Part shown: piece by piece, positions 42,323 to 49,850 of the stretch
Layout of the letters: each line of letters begins with the position of its first letter
Numbering within the stretch: the first letter of the stretch is position 1
Origin: Proteobacteria bacterium CAG:495
GTDB lineage: Bacteria > Pseudomonadota > Alphaproteobacteria > RF32 > CAG-239
Reading direction: 5' to 3'
NCBI GenBank assembly: GCA_000432275.1
Contig: HF995323.1
Span: 1 to 49,850, forward strand
Length of the DNA stretch: 49,850 bases
The notes under the pieces: model-generated
The model's input: the letters and a program-made list of their open reading frames with translations, nothing else
Database searches by the model: none
What the model was told of the DNA's origin: nothing
Position numbers and translations under genes: made by a program

Positions 42323-43294
42323 ATGCAGATACTAGATTTTAAAAGCCGGGTTTTTTTAGCCCCCATGGCCGGAATCACGGATTTACCCATGCGCAGGTTG
42401 GTGTCTTCCTGCGGGGAGGGCGTTATGGTTTCCGAAATGGTGGCTATTAATGCCTTGTCCCGTCGTAATCCCAAGACCTATAAAATAGCTGATGTCCGAA
42501 ATGAACCCTATCCGGTTGTCGTACAGTTGGTCGGAAGCGATCCGGCCTTGTTCGCCGACGCAGCCAAACTGGTCAGCGAATTGGGGGCTCATTCTTTGGA
42601 CATCAATATGGGATGCCCGGTTCGCAAAATTGTCAATAACAAATCCGGCTCATATCTGATGCAGGATATGCCTTTGGCTGCCGAAATAATAAAAAACGTG
42701 GTAAAGGCCACGCCTTTGAAAGTCAGCGTTAAGTTTCGCAAAGGATGGGATCACAACGCCGTTAATGCGGTTGATTTTGCCAAAATGTGTGAAGACTGCG
42801 GCGCCGCATACATTACGGTTCACGGACGTACACGCTCGGATTTTTATTCCGGAACCGCCGACTGGGATATCATTGCCGAGGTTAAAAATGCCGTCCGTAT
42901 TCCGGTTATCGGCAACGGTGACGTTACATCTCCGCAAAAAGCCGCGGAAATGCTGGATTATACCGGCGTCGACGGGGTTATGATAGGCCGTGCGGCATTG
43001 GGCAATCCTTGGATAATCGGAAGGACGCATCAATATCTGGAAAATCGTTCTGTCGGGTTCGCTCCGGTGCCGGTTCCGGTTGTTAAGCAGGCTTTGTTAA
43101 CCCATATTAAAGAGTTGGAGGCCTATTATGGAGCCAGGTTGGCTTTGGGGCTGTCCCGAAAATACGTCTGCTGGTATTGCAAAAATTTTCGCGATGCCCG
43201 CAAGTTTAGGGAGAATTATGTCAGAATAAATGAGATGGAAGCGGCCGTTGCCGAAATCCACCGTTATTTTGATTCTTGTGGCGAAACTGTATAA
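42323..43294 (+). CDS. dusB: tRNA-dihydrouridine synthase B (NifR3)
   Basis: 323 residues; FMN-dependent reduction of uridine in tRNA D-loops. TIM-barrel motifs APMAGITDLPMRRL, DINMGCPVRKI with the conserved cysteine, VHGRTRSDFYSGTADW and VIGNGDV are all present. In alphaproteobacteria this gene (nifR3) usually precedes ntrB-ntrC-ntrY-ntrX-trkA-hfq-hflX; here trkA follows after 12 bases with no ntr genes. Confidence 0.95.
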   Translation: MQILDFKSRVFLAPMAGITDLPMRRLVSSCGEGVMVSEMVAINALSRRNPKTYKIADVRNEPYPVVVQLVGSDPALFADAAKLVSELGAHSLDINMGCPVRKIVNNKSGSYLMQDMPLAAEIIKNVVKATPLKVSVKFRKGWDHNAVNAVDFAKMCEDCGAAYITVHGRTRSDFYSGTADWDIIAEVKNAVRIPVIGNGDVTSPQKAAEMLDYTGVDGVMIGRAALGNPWIIGRTHQYLENRSVGFAPVPVPVVKQALLTHIKELEAYYGARLALGLSRKYVCWYCKNFRDARKFRENYVRINEMEAAVAEIHRYFDSCGETV

Positions 43295-43306
43295 AGGAAT
43301 GCCGAA

Positions 43307-44665
43307 ATGAAGATTATTGTTTGCGGGGCGGGGAGCGTCGGCCGCAGTATTGTAAGTTATCTGGTCAAAGGCAATAATGATATTGTCGTTATTGATGATA
43401 ACCAGCGGTACTTGGATGAAATATCAAAGGAGTTTGACGTGCTTCCGGTTTTGGGAATGCCCTCTCATCCCGATATTTTGGAACGCGCCGATGCTTCCCG
43501 AGCCGATTTGCTTTTAGCGGTTACCGATACGGATGAGGTCAATATGGTAATCTGCCAGATTGCCCACAGTTTGTTTAACGTTCCGCACAAAATCGCCCGG
43601 ATAGACAGCGAGGATTTTCTGGATCCGCTTTGGGCTACCCTGTACAATGAAAATCACTTGCCGATTGACCAGATTATTTCTCCCAATATTGCCATTGCCG
43701 AAGCCGTGCTCAGGATTCTCAAATTTCCCGGCAGTTCGGGAATTTTGCCGGTTCTCGGCGGCAAAGCCTATGTACTTACCCTGAAACTCGACGCCGGTTG
43801 CCCTTTGGTCCGGATTCCCTTGATGCACTTGACGCGCAGCGCCCCCGATTTGGATGTCGCTTTTATTAACGTGCTTCGGGACGGCAATTGCGAAATTCCG
43901 GAAATGTACGATTCCCTTGAAGTCGGAGACGAAATTAATATTCTGGTAAAAGCCGACAACGTAGACGAAACCATTCGGGAGTTCGGGCTCGAACGCCCGA
44001 CCAACGAACGCTTGGTAATTTTCGGCGGAAACTCGATTGCCAATTATCTCGGCCAAAAGATTGAACATGACGACAGCATCGTCAGCTGTAAAATTATTGA
44101 GGAAAATATTGACGAAGCCCGCCGCCTGGCTAAAGACTTGTCTCATGTTATCGTCATCCAGGGACCGATGATGAGCGATTTGATTTTGGACGAGGCCGGC
44201 ATCAGCCACGCTGATGCTTCGGTGGCCGTAACCTCAAATGACAAGGATAATCTTCTGGCTTCGCTGCTTGCGGCAAAAAGCGGAGTGCATTCGACCATTT
44301 CGGTTCTCAATACCCCGTCATACAATAACCTTGTCGTCAATATCGGCAACAACATATTGGTTGACCGCAGCTCGGTGACAATTTCTCAGCTGCTTAAAGA
44401 AATCCGAAAAACCAAGATGATAGACGCTTATTCCGTCAGCCGCGGCTGTGGAGAAATTTGGGAAATAAGGATTGAAGACGAAAATCTTTGTACCGGTAAA
44501 AAAATCGGAGAACTTAACCTGCCCAAGATGAGCCGTATTTTTGCCGTTTTGCACAACGGAGATCTGGTTTATCCGGACCCCACGACGGATATCTGCAGCG
44601 GTGATATTGTGCTTTTATACGTTGATTCCGGCGCAATCAAACAGGTTGAGAAAATCTTTTCCTAA
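43307..44665 (+). CDS. trkA: Trk potassium uptake regulatory subunit TrkA
   Basis: 452 residues; peripheral NAD/ATP-binding gate of the TrkH/TrkG potassium channel. Two RCK_N-RCK_C halves: the first Rossmann motif is GAGSVGRSIVSYL (about 6-18), the second begins with IFGGNSIANYLGQ near 240. No trkH is in the window. The ATG has an AAGGAATG site overlapping the dusB end. Confidence 0.93.
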   Translation: MKIIVCGAGSVGRSIVSYLVKGNNDIVVIDDNQRYLDEISKEFDVLPVLGMPSHPDILERADASRADLLLAVTDTDEVNMVICQIAHSLFNVPHKIARIDSEDFLDPLWATLYNENHLPIDQIISPNIAIAEAVLRILKFPGSSGILPVLGGKAYVLTLKLDAGCPLVRIPLMHLTRSAPDLDVAFINVLRDGNCEIPEMYDSLEVGDEINILVKADNVDETIREFGLERPTNERLVIFGGNSIANYLGQKIEHDDSIVSCKIIEENIDEARRLAKDLSHVIVIQGPMMSDLILDEAGISHADASVAVTSNDKDNLLASLLAAKSGVHSTISVLNTPSYNNLVVNIGNNILVDRSSVTISQLLKEIRKTKMIDAYSVSRGCGEIWEIRIEDENLCTGKKIGELNLPKMSRIFAVLHNGDLVYPDPTTDICSGDIVLLYVDSGAIKQVEKIFS

Positions 44666-44779
44666 TAAAATTTATAGTGGTGAGGGCGGGGATTTATCCC
44701 CTAATGTAATCTAGTGCTTTACTAATTTAACAAAATATAGTTAGAATTGCTTATATAAAACCAATTAAGGAACTAAAAA

Positions 44780-45010
44780 ATGTCTCAGAATGTTCAAGAT
44801 GATTTTCTAAACAATATTCGCCAAAATAAAATATCCGTAACCGTCTTTTTGGTTAACGGTGTAAAACTTCAGGGGCTGATAACCTGGTTTGACAGCTTTT
44901 CTTTGCTGTTGCGCCGCGACGGACATACTCAGCTGATTTACAAACACGCCATTTCTACCATTATGCCCAGCGAGGCTGTAGAAGTGGAAATCAATGACGG
45001 CGAAGAATAA
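44780..45010 (+). CDS. hfq: RNA chaperone Hfq
   Basis: 76 residues; hexameric Sm-like ring that pairs small RNAs with mRNAs. Sm1 is seen in FLVNGVKLQGLITWFDSFSL and Sm2 in QLIYKHAISTIMP (the Y-K-H core). The ATG at 44780 is preceded by TTAAGGAAC. A 114-base spacer after trkA contains a possible promoter and small hairpin, so hfq may have its own start. hflX overlaps its end. Confidence 0.96.
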   Translation: MSQNVQDDFLNNIRQNKISVTVFLVNGVKLQGLITWFDSFSLLLRRDGHTQLIYKHAISTIMPSEAVEVEINDGEE

Positions 45011-46319
45011 ATTGCCGTTAATTGAATTTGAAAAGAATAAAAAAGTCAAAGCTGCCGTAATTTTTCCGGAAGTTCTCAATCAACCGCTCAGCCTTTCAGC
45101 GGATTCCCGCCTGGAAGAAGCGGTTGGTTTGGCTTTGGCCATTAATCTCGATGTCGTTTATAAAGAGATAATCAAAGTCAGGGCCATCAAGCCTTCGACT
45201 TTCGTCGGGCAGGGTGTGCTCGAAAGGCTTAAGCCGCTTTTGGAAGCGGAAGAAACCGAGCTGCTTATTGTGGACACTTCGTTAACTCCGATTCAACAAC
45301 GCACTCTTGAGAACAAGTTAAAAATAAAGGTCATTGACCGCACCGCTTTGATTCTGGAAATTTTTGGTGAGCGGGCCCAAACCCGGGAAGGAAAACTTCA
45401 GGTAGAACTGGCGCATCTGACTTACCAACGCAGCCGTCTGGTACGCAGCTGGACGCATCTAGAACGCCAAAGAGGCGGCGCCGGCTTTCTCGGCGGTCCC
45501 GGAGAAACGCAGATAGAGCTGGACCGTCGTATTATTGACGATAAAATTGTCCGAATAAAAAAAGAGCTTGAGAAAGTCAGACAAACCAGACAGATACAAC
45601 GTTCGGCCCGTCAGCGGATTCCATATCCGGTCATTGCTCTGGTAGGCTATACCAATGCCGGAAAATCGTCGTTGTTCAACCAGCTTTCGGCAGCCGGCGT
45701 TTTTGCCAAAGATTTGCTTTTTGCAACGTTAGATCCGGCAATGCGCAAAATCAGGCTTCCTTCCGGTCAGGAGGTGATTCTTTCCGATACCGTCGGTTTT
45801 ATTTCAGATTTGCCGCACGAACTTATTATGGCCTTTCGGGCAACCCTGGAGGAAGTTTTGTCTGCAGATGTCATTGTGCATGTGAGAGACATTGCCAATC
45901 CGAACACCAGAGAACAACAGCAGGACGTCTTAAAGGTGCTCCGCAGCTTGGGATTGGAAGACATTGAACAACAAGACAGCTACATTGAGCTGTTTAATAA
46001 AATTGATTTGCTTGACGATGATATGCGCCGCCATTTGGAAAAGCAGATTGCCGCACGCCGCAACCGGGTAATGGTTTCGGCGCTGACCGGCGAAGGCTGT
46101 CCGCAGTTTCTCAGGCTCATTGATGATACCTTGGCCGCACATCACCGGACAATCGAGGTCAAACTGCCGATAACCGACGGCAAAATGATTGCCTGGCTTC
46201 ATGCTCACGCAGAGGTGCTTTCCCGACAGGAAATGGAAAATGCCGTTGAGTTTAAGGTTCGGATAGACGCTGCCGCCGAAAGCCGTTTGTATAAAATGCT
46301 CGATTCCACACTCAACTGA
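44994..46319 (+). CDS. hflX: GTPase HflX
   Basis: 441 residues; ribosome-associated GTPase that rescues or splits stalled ribosomes under stress. The N-terminal domain includes GGPGETQIELDRR. The G domain has P-loop GYTNAGKSSLFNQL, G3 DTVGF and G4 NKID. The start at 44994 overlaps the last 17 bases of hfq, implying coupled translation, as is common for hfq-hflX. Confidence 0.95.
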   Translation: MTAKNKLPLIEFEKNKKVKAAVIFPEVLNQPLSLSADSRLEEAVGLALAINLDVVYKEIIKVRAIKPSTFVGQGVLERLKPLLEAEETELLIVDTSLTPIQQRTLENKLKIKVIDRTALILEIFGERAQTREGKLQVELAHLTYQRSRLVRSWTHLERQRGGAGFLGGPGETQIELDRRIIDDKIVRIKKELEKVRQTRQIQRSARQRIPYPVIALVGYTNAGKSSLFNQLSAAGVFAKDLLFATLDPAMRKIRLPSGQEVILSDTVGFISDLPHELIMAFRATLEEVLSADVIVHVRDIANPNTREQQQDVLKVLRSLGLEDIEQQDSYIELFNKIDLLDDDMRRHLEKQIAARRNRVMVSALTGEGCPQFLRLIDDTLAAHHRTIEVKLPITDGKMIAWLHAHAEVLSRQEMENAVEFKVRIDAAAESRLYKMLDSTLN

Positions 46320-46382
46320 GGTTTAGCTTGGAATAAAAATTTTGCGGATTACATTCTTCTTAAATAAAAAGGAGAATAACCG

Positions 46383-46769
46383 ATGAAAAACATTTTACAT
46401 CTGCTTCCGGTCCTGATGCTTGCGCTTTCTGCCTGCGCTAATCGTCCGACCTATGCCGAAACGCTCCAGCCTTGGATAGGACAGTCGGAAGAACGTTTGC
46501 AGCAGGCCTGGGGATATCCGGCCAATGTCTTTTATGTTACGCCCGATGAAAAAGTTGTAACTTACATCAAGTTCGGTTCCCGTGCCTTTAACGGCGAAAC
46601 GCGGCCCTATAATTCAGAAGTGGCTTATTCGGCAATCGAAACGCCTGATTTCGGAATGCCCAACACACCGCGCTATTCAAACTATTATTGCAAGACGTCG
46701 TTTACCATCCGCAACGGAACGGTGGTCAATTACGGTTTTAACGGAGATGACTGTGTTGTTGTAGATTAA
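46383..46769 (+). CDS. Small lipoprotein, BamE/SmpA-like
   Basis: 128 residues with lipoprotein signal and lipobox A-L-S-A-C18. The mature part contains the WIGQSEERLQQAWGYP segment, which is the pattern of SmpA/OmlA (BamE-like) domains: short helix then Gly/Pro turn. It ends with paired strands (FTIRNGTVVNYGFNGDDC). The start has AAGGAG spaced seven bases. A BamE-like role in outer-membrane assembly is possible; the match is to pattern only. Confidence 0.65.
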   Translation: MKNILHLLPVLMLALSACANRPTYAETLQPWIGQSEERLQQAWGYPANVFYVTPDEKVVTYIKFGSRAFNGETRPYNSEVAYSAIETPDFGMPNTPRYSNYYCKTSFTIRNGTVVNYGFNGDDCVVVD

Positions 46770-46784
46770 GGGGAGGGCTGCGCC

Positions 46785-46892
46785 ATGGGGTTTGTCAAAT
46801 TAATGCTGGTTGTTGTTACTTTTCTTTATATCCTGCCTTCGTTCAGGCGTCTGTCGCCGCGCAAGGACGAAACCTCCCCAAAACAAAATTAG
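46785..46892 (+). CDS. 35-residue membrane peptide
   Basis: A short reading frame with a strong GGGGAGGG ribosome site, starting 15 bases after the lipoprotein gene. One hydrophobic segment (LMLVVVTFLYILPSF) then a basic tail (RRLSPRKDETSPKQN). Likely an inner-membrane microprotein. The ribosome site and position argue for a real gene; no homology known to me. Confidence 0.5.
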   Translation: MGFVKLMLVVVTFLYILPSFRRLSPRKDETSPKQN

Positions 46893-46897
46893 TTTTT

Positions 46898-47560
46898 CTA
46901 CAGCAGAACACAGCTGTAAAGCACGGCAAAGAAATGCATTGTCGTACCGCTTAGAACAAAAAAGTGCCAGATGGCGTGGGTATATTGTCTGCTTTTCCAA
47001 ATGTAAAACAAAACGCCCAGAGTATAAAACAAACCGCCGCAAATCAAGAACAACAGTCCGGTTCTCGGCAGGCTCGTAAACAACTGCTCCGAGGCGATGA
47101 CAATCATCCATCCCATAATCAGATACAGGCCTATGGACCAAAGCTTGGTGCCGCTTCCTGAGAAACGCAGTTTTAAAACCGTTCCCGTCAGCGCCAGTCC
47201 CCAGATGATGCCAAAAACGGTCCATCCCAAAGTGCCGCGCATATTAACCAGAAGAAACGGCGTATATGTTCCTGCAATTAAATAAAAAATTGAAATGTGA
47301 TCGAGCTTTTTCAATTTTTTCTTTATTTCCGGGTTGGGTATGGCGTGATAAAGCGTCGACGCGGTATAAAGCAAAATCATCGAAACGCCGAATACTGCCG
47401 TAGAAACGATAGCCCATACGTTTCCGTAAATGGATGATAACACGACCAATATCGTCAATCCGGCAATACTCAGGGCAATGCCGGTGCCGTGAATGATGCA
47501 GTTCCAAATTTCTTCCTTAATGCTGTAAGGCCGCAAACTTACCGTCACCGTATTGTTCAT
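46898..47560 (-). CDS. Hemolysin III-like (YqfA/PAQR family) membrane protein
   Basis: 220 residues from the ATG at 47560, chosen because AGGAGGT precedes it; a longer in-frame start at 47584 has no such site. Seven transmembrane helices. The family's metal-binding histidines are visible in IIHGTG, LYHAIPN and in HAIWHFF-x-LSGTTMHFF near the C-terminus. The family includes bacterial HlyIII and eukaryotic adiponectin receptors; the bacterial role is membrane homeostasis or uncertain. Confidence 0.9.
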   Translation of the reverse strand: MNNTVTVSLRPYSIKEEIWNCIIHGTGIALSIAGLTILVVLSSIYGNVWAIVSTAVFGVSMILLYTASTLYHAIPNPEIKKKLKKLDHISIFYLIAGTYTPFLLVNMRGTLGWTVFGIIWGLALTGTVLKLRFSGSGTKLWSIGLYLIMGWMIVIASEQLFTSLPRTGLLFLICGGLFYTLGVLFYIWKSRQYTHAIWHFFVLSGTTMHFFAVLYSCVLL

Positions 47561-47659
47561 TTTACCTCCTGTTTTATGTTCCATTTAAGTATTTTTTACG
47601 TTATTGCGCAAGTTAAAACCCACTTTTTTTATATATTTATCATTTATAAAAAGCCAAGA

Positions 47660-47677
47660 CCGGTATGATTCTTGCAT
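47660..47677 (+). promoter_or_regulatory. Possible sigma-54-type promoter
   Basis: CCGGTATGATTCTTGCAT: GG at 47662-47663 and GC at 47674-47675 with exactly ten bases between, as in the -24/-12 class, and TTGCA at the -12 side. The -24 side is imperfect. It lies 25 bases before the ATG at 47702. Confidence 0.35.
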
Positions 47678-47701
47678 ACGTTTTTATTTAAGGAGGAACC
47701 T

Positions 47702-48337
47702 ATGCTTATTTCATCACTTAATTCTTTGTTGGGCGTTACGGAAGCGCCTCTGCCGACATCAGCTTCTGGCATCAGTCGTGACAAGGCCTCGGAAACGAGC
47801 CTCAATGAGGCATTCAGTCTGGATTTGTCTCCGGCGGCTCGCAAAGCGGGACAAGCTGCATCGGCGGAAAAAAACACGTCTTTGATTGCCAAAGCCAAAA
47901 ACGTTGAAGTCCAACGTCGGGAGGTTCAAAAACAAATCAGCCGCATTTTGCTTTCGCACAGTATCGATACGTCTTCCGAAATCAAGTTTACATATGAAGG
48001 CGGCAAAATTTCCGTAGACGGCTCTCATCCTCAAAAAGATAACATTGAACGGATTTTGAATGAAAATACCGAGCTGCGTTCCGCCGTTTCCGGACTTTTA
48101 AGCGACAGCCATGAACTTGCTGCGGCAAAAGTGCAGCAGGAATATACTGTTGCTTTGGAAGACGACGATGATGAAGACAAGGAAAAACTGGAAACGGAAA
48201 TGGAAAGGCAATTGCGTTTGCAGCAAAAGGCCGTTTCTTTCCAGCAGCAGCTGTCTGCCGCTTCCGCCGATTTCAGCTTTTCAGGCGGCACGTTGTCCGT
48301 TGCAACCCTGGATATGGTTTCCGGTTTCAGCTTCTGA
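47702..48337 (+). CDS. Hypothetical protein with acidic/helical middle
   Basis: 211 residues from the ATG at 47702 behind AAGGAGG. No signal. The N-terminal ~50 residues are Ser/Ala-rich and probably disordered, including FSLDLSPAARKAG. Then comes a helical part with an acidic tract (EDDDDEDKE) and Gln-rich helix, and the C-terminal Ser/Phe-rich end (GGTLSVATLDMVSGFSF). LDLSPAARK resembles short motifs seen in flagellar hook-length-type proteins, but no flagellar gene is present. Function unknown. Confidence 0.6.
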   Translation: MLISSLNSLLGVTEAPLPTSASGISRDKASETSLNEAFSLDLSPAARKAGQAASAEKNTSLIAKAKNVEVQRREVQKQISRILLSHSIDTSSEIKFTYEGGKISVDGSHPQKDNIERILNENTELRSAVSGLLSDSHELAAAKVQQEYTVALEDDDDEDKEKLETEMERQLRLQQKAVSFQQQLSAASADFSFSGGTLSVATLDMVSGFSF

Positions 48338-48338
48338 G

Positions 48339-48367
48339 TTGACAGCCGCTTCGTTCTGTGATAAAAA
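48339..48367 (+). promoter_or_regulatory. Putative promoter of the Hsp70-like gene
   Basis: Consensus TTGACA (48339-48344), 17 bases, TAAAAA (48362-48367). Begins two bases after the preceding stop codon and about 60 bases before the ATG at 48404. Confidence 0.5.
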
Positions 48368-48399
48368 CCTCGCACATTATACATCCGACTGAGGTTTTT
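48363..48399 (+). terminator. Hairpin over the Shine-Dalgarno of the Hsp70-like gene
   Basis: AAAAACCTC (48363-48371) pairs with GAGGTTTTT (48391-48399). It can terminate the 47702 transcript, and in read-through RNA it would hide the GAGG ribosome site of the next gene. Confidence 0.5.
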
Positions 48400-48403
48400 C
48401 ACT

Positions 48404-49657
48404 ATGTCCTTTTTTCATTGCGGCATTGACTTTGGCACGTCAAATTCGTCAATTGCGGTTGCGTCTGCCGATGGCAAACCTTATCTGGTTGCGGTAGAAG
48501 ATTCCCAGCCGACCATTCCGAGTACTGTTTTCTATGAACCGGGACATCTGCCTTTGTTTGGACATCAGGCGTTGTCTGCATATCTGCACGGAAGAGAAGG
48601 GCGCTTTATGCGCAGCCTCAAACGCGTCCTGGGAACGGATTTGATGCTGTCCGGCACTATTGTCAACGGCAAGTCGGTCAAATTTGAAAACATTTTGGCT
48701 CAATTTGTCGGTTATCTCAAACATCAGGCGGAAGAAAACGTTAAGGATGAACTAACCGATGTCGTAATGGGACGGCCGGTTCACTTCAGGGATAACGATG
48801 AAAAAGGCGACCGGGAAGCAGAACGCCAATTGGAAAACATAGCCCGCAGGGTTGGTTTTAAAAATATTGTTTTCCAATATGAGCCCATAGCTGCGGCTTT
48901 TGCCCACGAGCCTCGGATTTCCGGAGAAAAGCTTGCCTGCGTTATCGATATTGGCGGCGGTACCTCCGACTTTTCAATCATTCGCATCGGAACGGCACTC
49001 AGTCATAAAAGCGACCGCAGCGACGATATTTTGGCCTCCAGCGGTATCCGTATCGGCGGAAATGACTTTGACAAATCCTTGAGCCTGCGTTTTTTTATGC
49101 CCAGTCTCGGCTTGGGAACAACCTACGGTGCCAAAAGTCTTCCCGTACCGACCAGTCAGTATTTTGATTTGTCGGAGTGGAGCAAAGTCAACTCGGCCTA
49201 TACATATCAAAACCGCAAAGTGGTAACCGAAGTGCTCAGCAATGCTCATTGTCCGGAACTTTACGGCCGCCTGCTGGAAGTAATCGACCGGGAAAAAGGC
49301 CACGTTATTTTAGGACTGGCCGAAAAAGCCAAAATAGCGTTGACAGACGATGGCCGGCATACGGAGGTGTTGGAGTTTCTGAGCGGCTGTCCGAAAATTA
49401 TTTCCGAACGTTCTGAATTTGAACAGGCAATCAACCTTTCTCTTGATAAAATCAGCGACAGCGTTAAGGAGTGCCTCCGTCAGGCGGGAACTTCAGCAGA
49501 CAAGATAGAACTGATAATTTTGACCGGCGGTTCAACCGAAATTCCTCATGTCCGTCAGGTTTTATGCGCGCATTTCCCTCAGGCTGAAATATCTTCGGAA
49601 AATAAAATGTCTTCCGTCGGCTTGGGGCTGGCCTACGACAGTTTAAGGAGGTTCTGA
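48404..49657 (+). CDS. Hsp70-family chaperone, YegD-like
   Basis: 417 residues. Actin-like ATPase with phosphate-1 GIDFGTSNSSIAV at the N-terminus, phosphate-2 VIDIGGGTSDFSII near 180, and adenosine motif ILTGGSTEIPHVRQVL near 370. It stops where DnaK (~640 residues) would begin its substrate-binding domain, as in YegD (~450 residues). Such proteins are single-domain relatives whose partners are poorly known. It overlaps the next gene by one base (TGATG), so it is co-translated with a DNA glycosylase. Confidence 0.93.
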   Translation: MSFFHCGIDFGTSNSSIAVASADGKPYLVAVEDSQPTIPSTVFYEPGHLPLFGHQALSAYLHGREGRFMRSLKRVLGTDLMLSGTIVNGKSVKFENILAQFVGYLKHQAEENVKDELTDVVMGRPVHFRDNDEKGDREAERQLENIARRVGFKNIVFQYEPIAAAFAHEPRISGEKLACVIDIGGGTSDFSIIRIGTALSHKSDRSDDILASSGIRIGGNDFDKSLSLRFFMPSLGLGTTYGAKSLPVPTSQYFDLSEWSKVNSAYTYQNRKVVTEVLSNAHCPELYGRLLEVIDREKGHVILGLAEKAKIALTDDGRHTEVLEFLSGCPKIISERSEFEQAINLSLDKISDSVKECLRQAGTSADKIELIILTGGSTEIPHVRQVLCAHFPQAEISSENKMSSVGLGLAYDSLRRF

Positions 49658-49850
49658 TGCCTGATTTCAAGACCAGAATTCCTTTGTCGGCATATTTGCG
49701 GGATCCTTTTGAGTTTGCTCAAGAAGAACTTTTGGGCGCTTATCTGTGCTCAAATGTCGGCGGTGTGTTTACGGCGGGAAAAATAACCGAATTGGAGGTC
49801 TATATCGGCAGTTGCGACCGGGCTTGCCACGCATACCCGAACAAGCTGAC
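49657..49850 (+). CDS. mpg: 3-methyladenine DNA glycosylase (MPG/AAG type), partial at window end
   Basis: The first 64 residues are visible. LLGAYLCSNVGGVFTAGKIT and ELEVYIG, then DRACHAYPNKLT, match the N-terminal half of alkyladenine glycosylases, where the E in E-x-E-x-Y is catalytic. Removes alkylated purines in base-excision repair. The ATG overlaps the chaperone stop (TGATG) behind AAGGAGG. The rest of the gene lies beyond the window. Confidence 0.85.
   Translation, partial: MPDFKTRIPLSAYLRDPFEFAQEELLGAYLCSNVGGVFTAGKITELEVYIGSCDRACHAYPNKL

Noticed and set aside
1..49850. CRISPR arrays, tRNA or rRNA genes, insertion sequences, prophage
   Set aside because: No regularly spaced repeats, cloverleaf-type sequences, rRNA signatures, transposases or phage genes seen on either strand by eye.

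Overview
The window looks like a contiguous piece of the chromosome of a small-genome, anaerobic or microaerophilic, Gram-negative alphaproteobacterium, probably host- or gut-associated. The alphaproteobacterial assignment rests on gene order. ppiD faces tpiA-secG-pyrG, with kdsA close by. parC is followed by a tiny DUF6898-like gene. dusB-trkA-hfq-hflX keeps the alphaproteobacterial nifR3/ntr locus order but has no ntr two-component genes. An LPS-type outer membrane is implied by kdsA (Kdo synthesis) and a PagP-type lipid A palmitoyltransferase. Life with little oxygen is implied by rubrerythrin, a flavodiiron protein and a Fur/PerR regulator sitting together. These taxonomic statements are inference; no rRNA gene is present.

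Layout. 0.1-3.9 kb: a HAD phosphatase overlapping translationally with a glycerol-1-phosphate dehydrogenase, then a repeat-rich beta-helix-like protein and a small unknown. 3.8-6.3 kb: a DEAD-box helicase and an EamA transporter on the minus strand. 6.4-9.0 kb: small exported proteins, including a tandem paralogous pair, an EF-hand protein and a lipoprotein. 9.1-12.0 kb (minus): an archaeal/eukaryal-type prolyl-tRNA synthetase, a cysteine hydrolase and a Cys/His-rich exported protein. 12.1-14.3 kb: cspA with a long leader and a large unknown. 14.3-16.6 kb: the oxygen-defence cluster around a Fur-like operator. 16.6-20.0 kb (minus): lineage-specific envelope proteins and a MATE exporter. 20.2-24.5 kb: a SulP transporter, a two-gene cassette behind a second Fur-like operator, and two unknowns. 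24.6-28.4 kb (minus): a large membrane protein and PpiD. 28.5-37.2 kb: tpiA, secG, pyrG, pagP, an unknown, kdsA, recO, parC and a DUF6898-like gene. 37.3-46.3 kb: an HTH protein diverging from a 1396-residue coiled-coil membrane protein (TipN-like architecture), which leads a run into dusB, trkA, hfq and hflX. 46.4-49.9 kb: a lipoprotein, a 35-residue membrane peptide, a hemolysin III-like protein, an unknown, a YegD-like Hsp70 and the start of a 3-methyladenine DNA glycosylase.

How it fits together. Housekeeping genes have clear Shine-Dalgarno sequences and are bounded by strong Rho-independent hairpins, many of them bidirectional. A second class of genes, mostly small exported or membrane proteins of unknown function, starts without a Shine-Dalgarno sequence after A/T-rich leaders; some share a GTCTAGAC-like element at the presumed -35. 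This class looks like a lineage-specific or acquired envelope layer. The best candidates for something undescribed are the Fur-box cassette at 22.0-23.2 kb, the TipN-like coiled-coil gene with its palindromic operator, and the SD-less exported-protein set. I saw no CRISPR array, tRNA, rRNA, insertion sequence or phage genes. No gene-free stretch exceeds about 300 bases.
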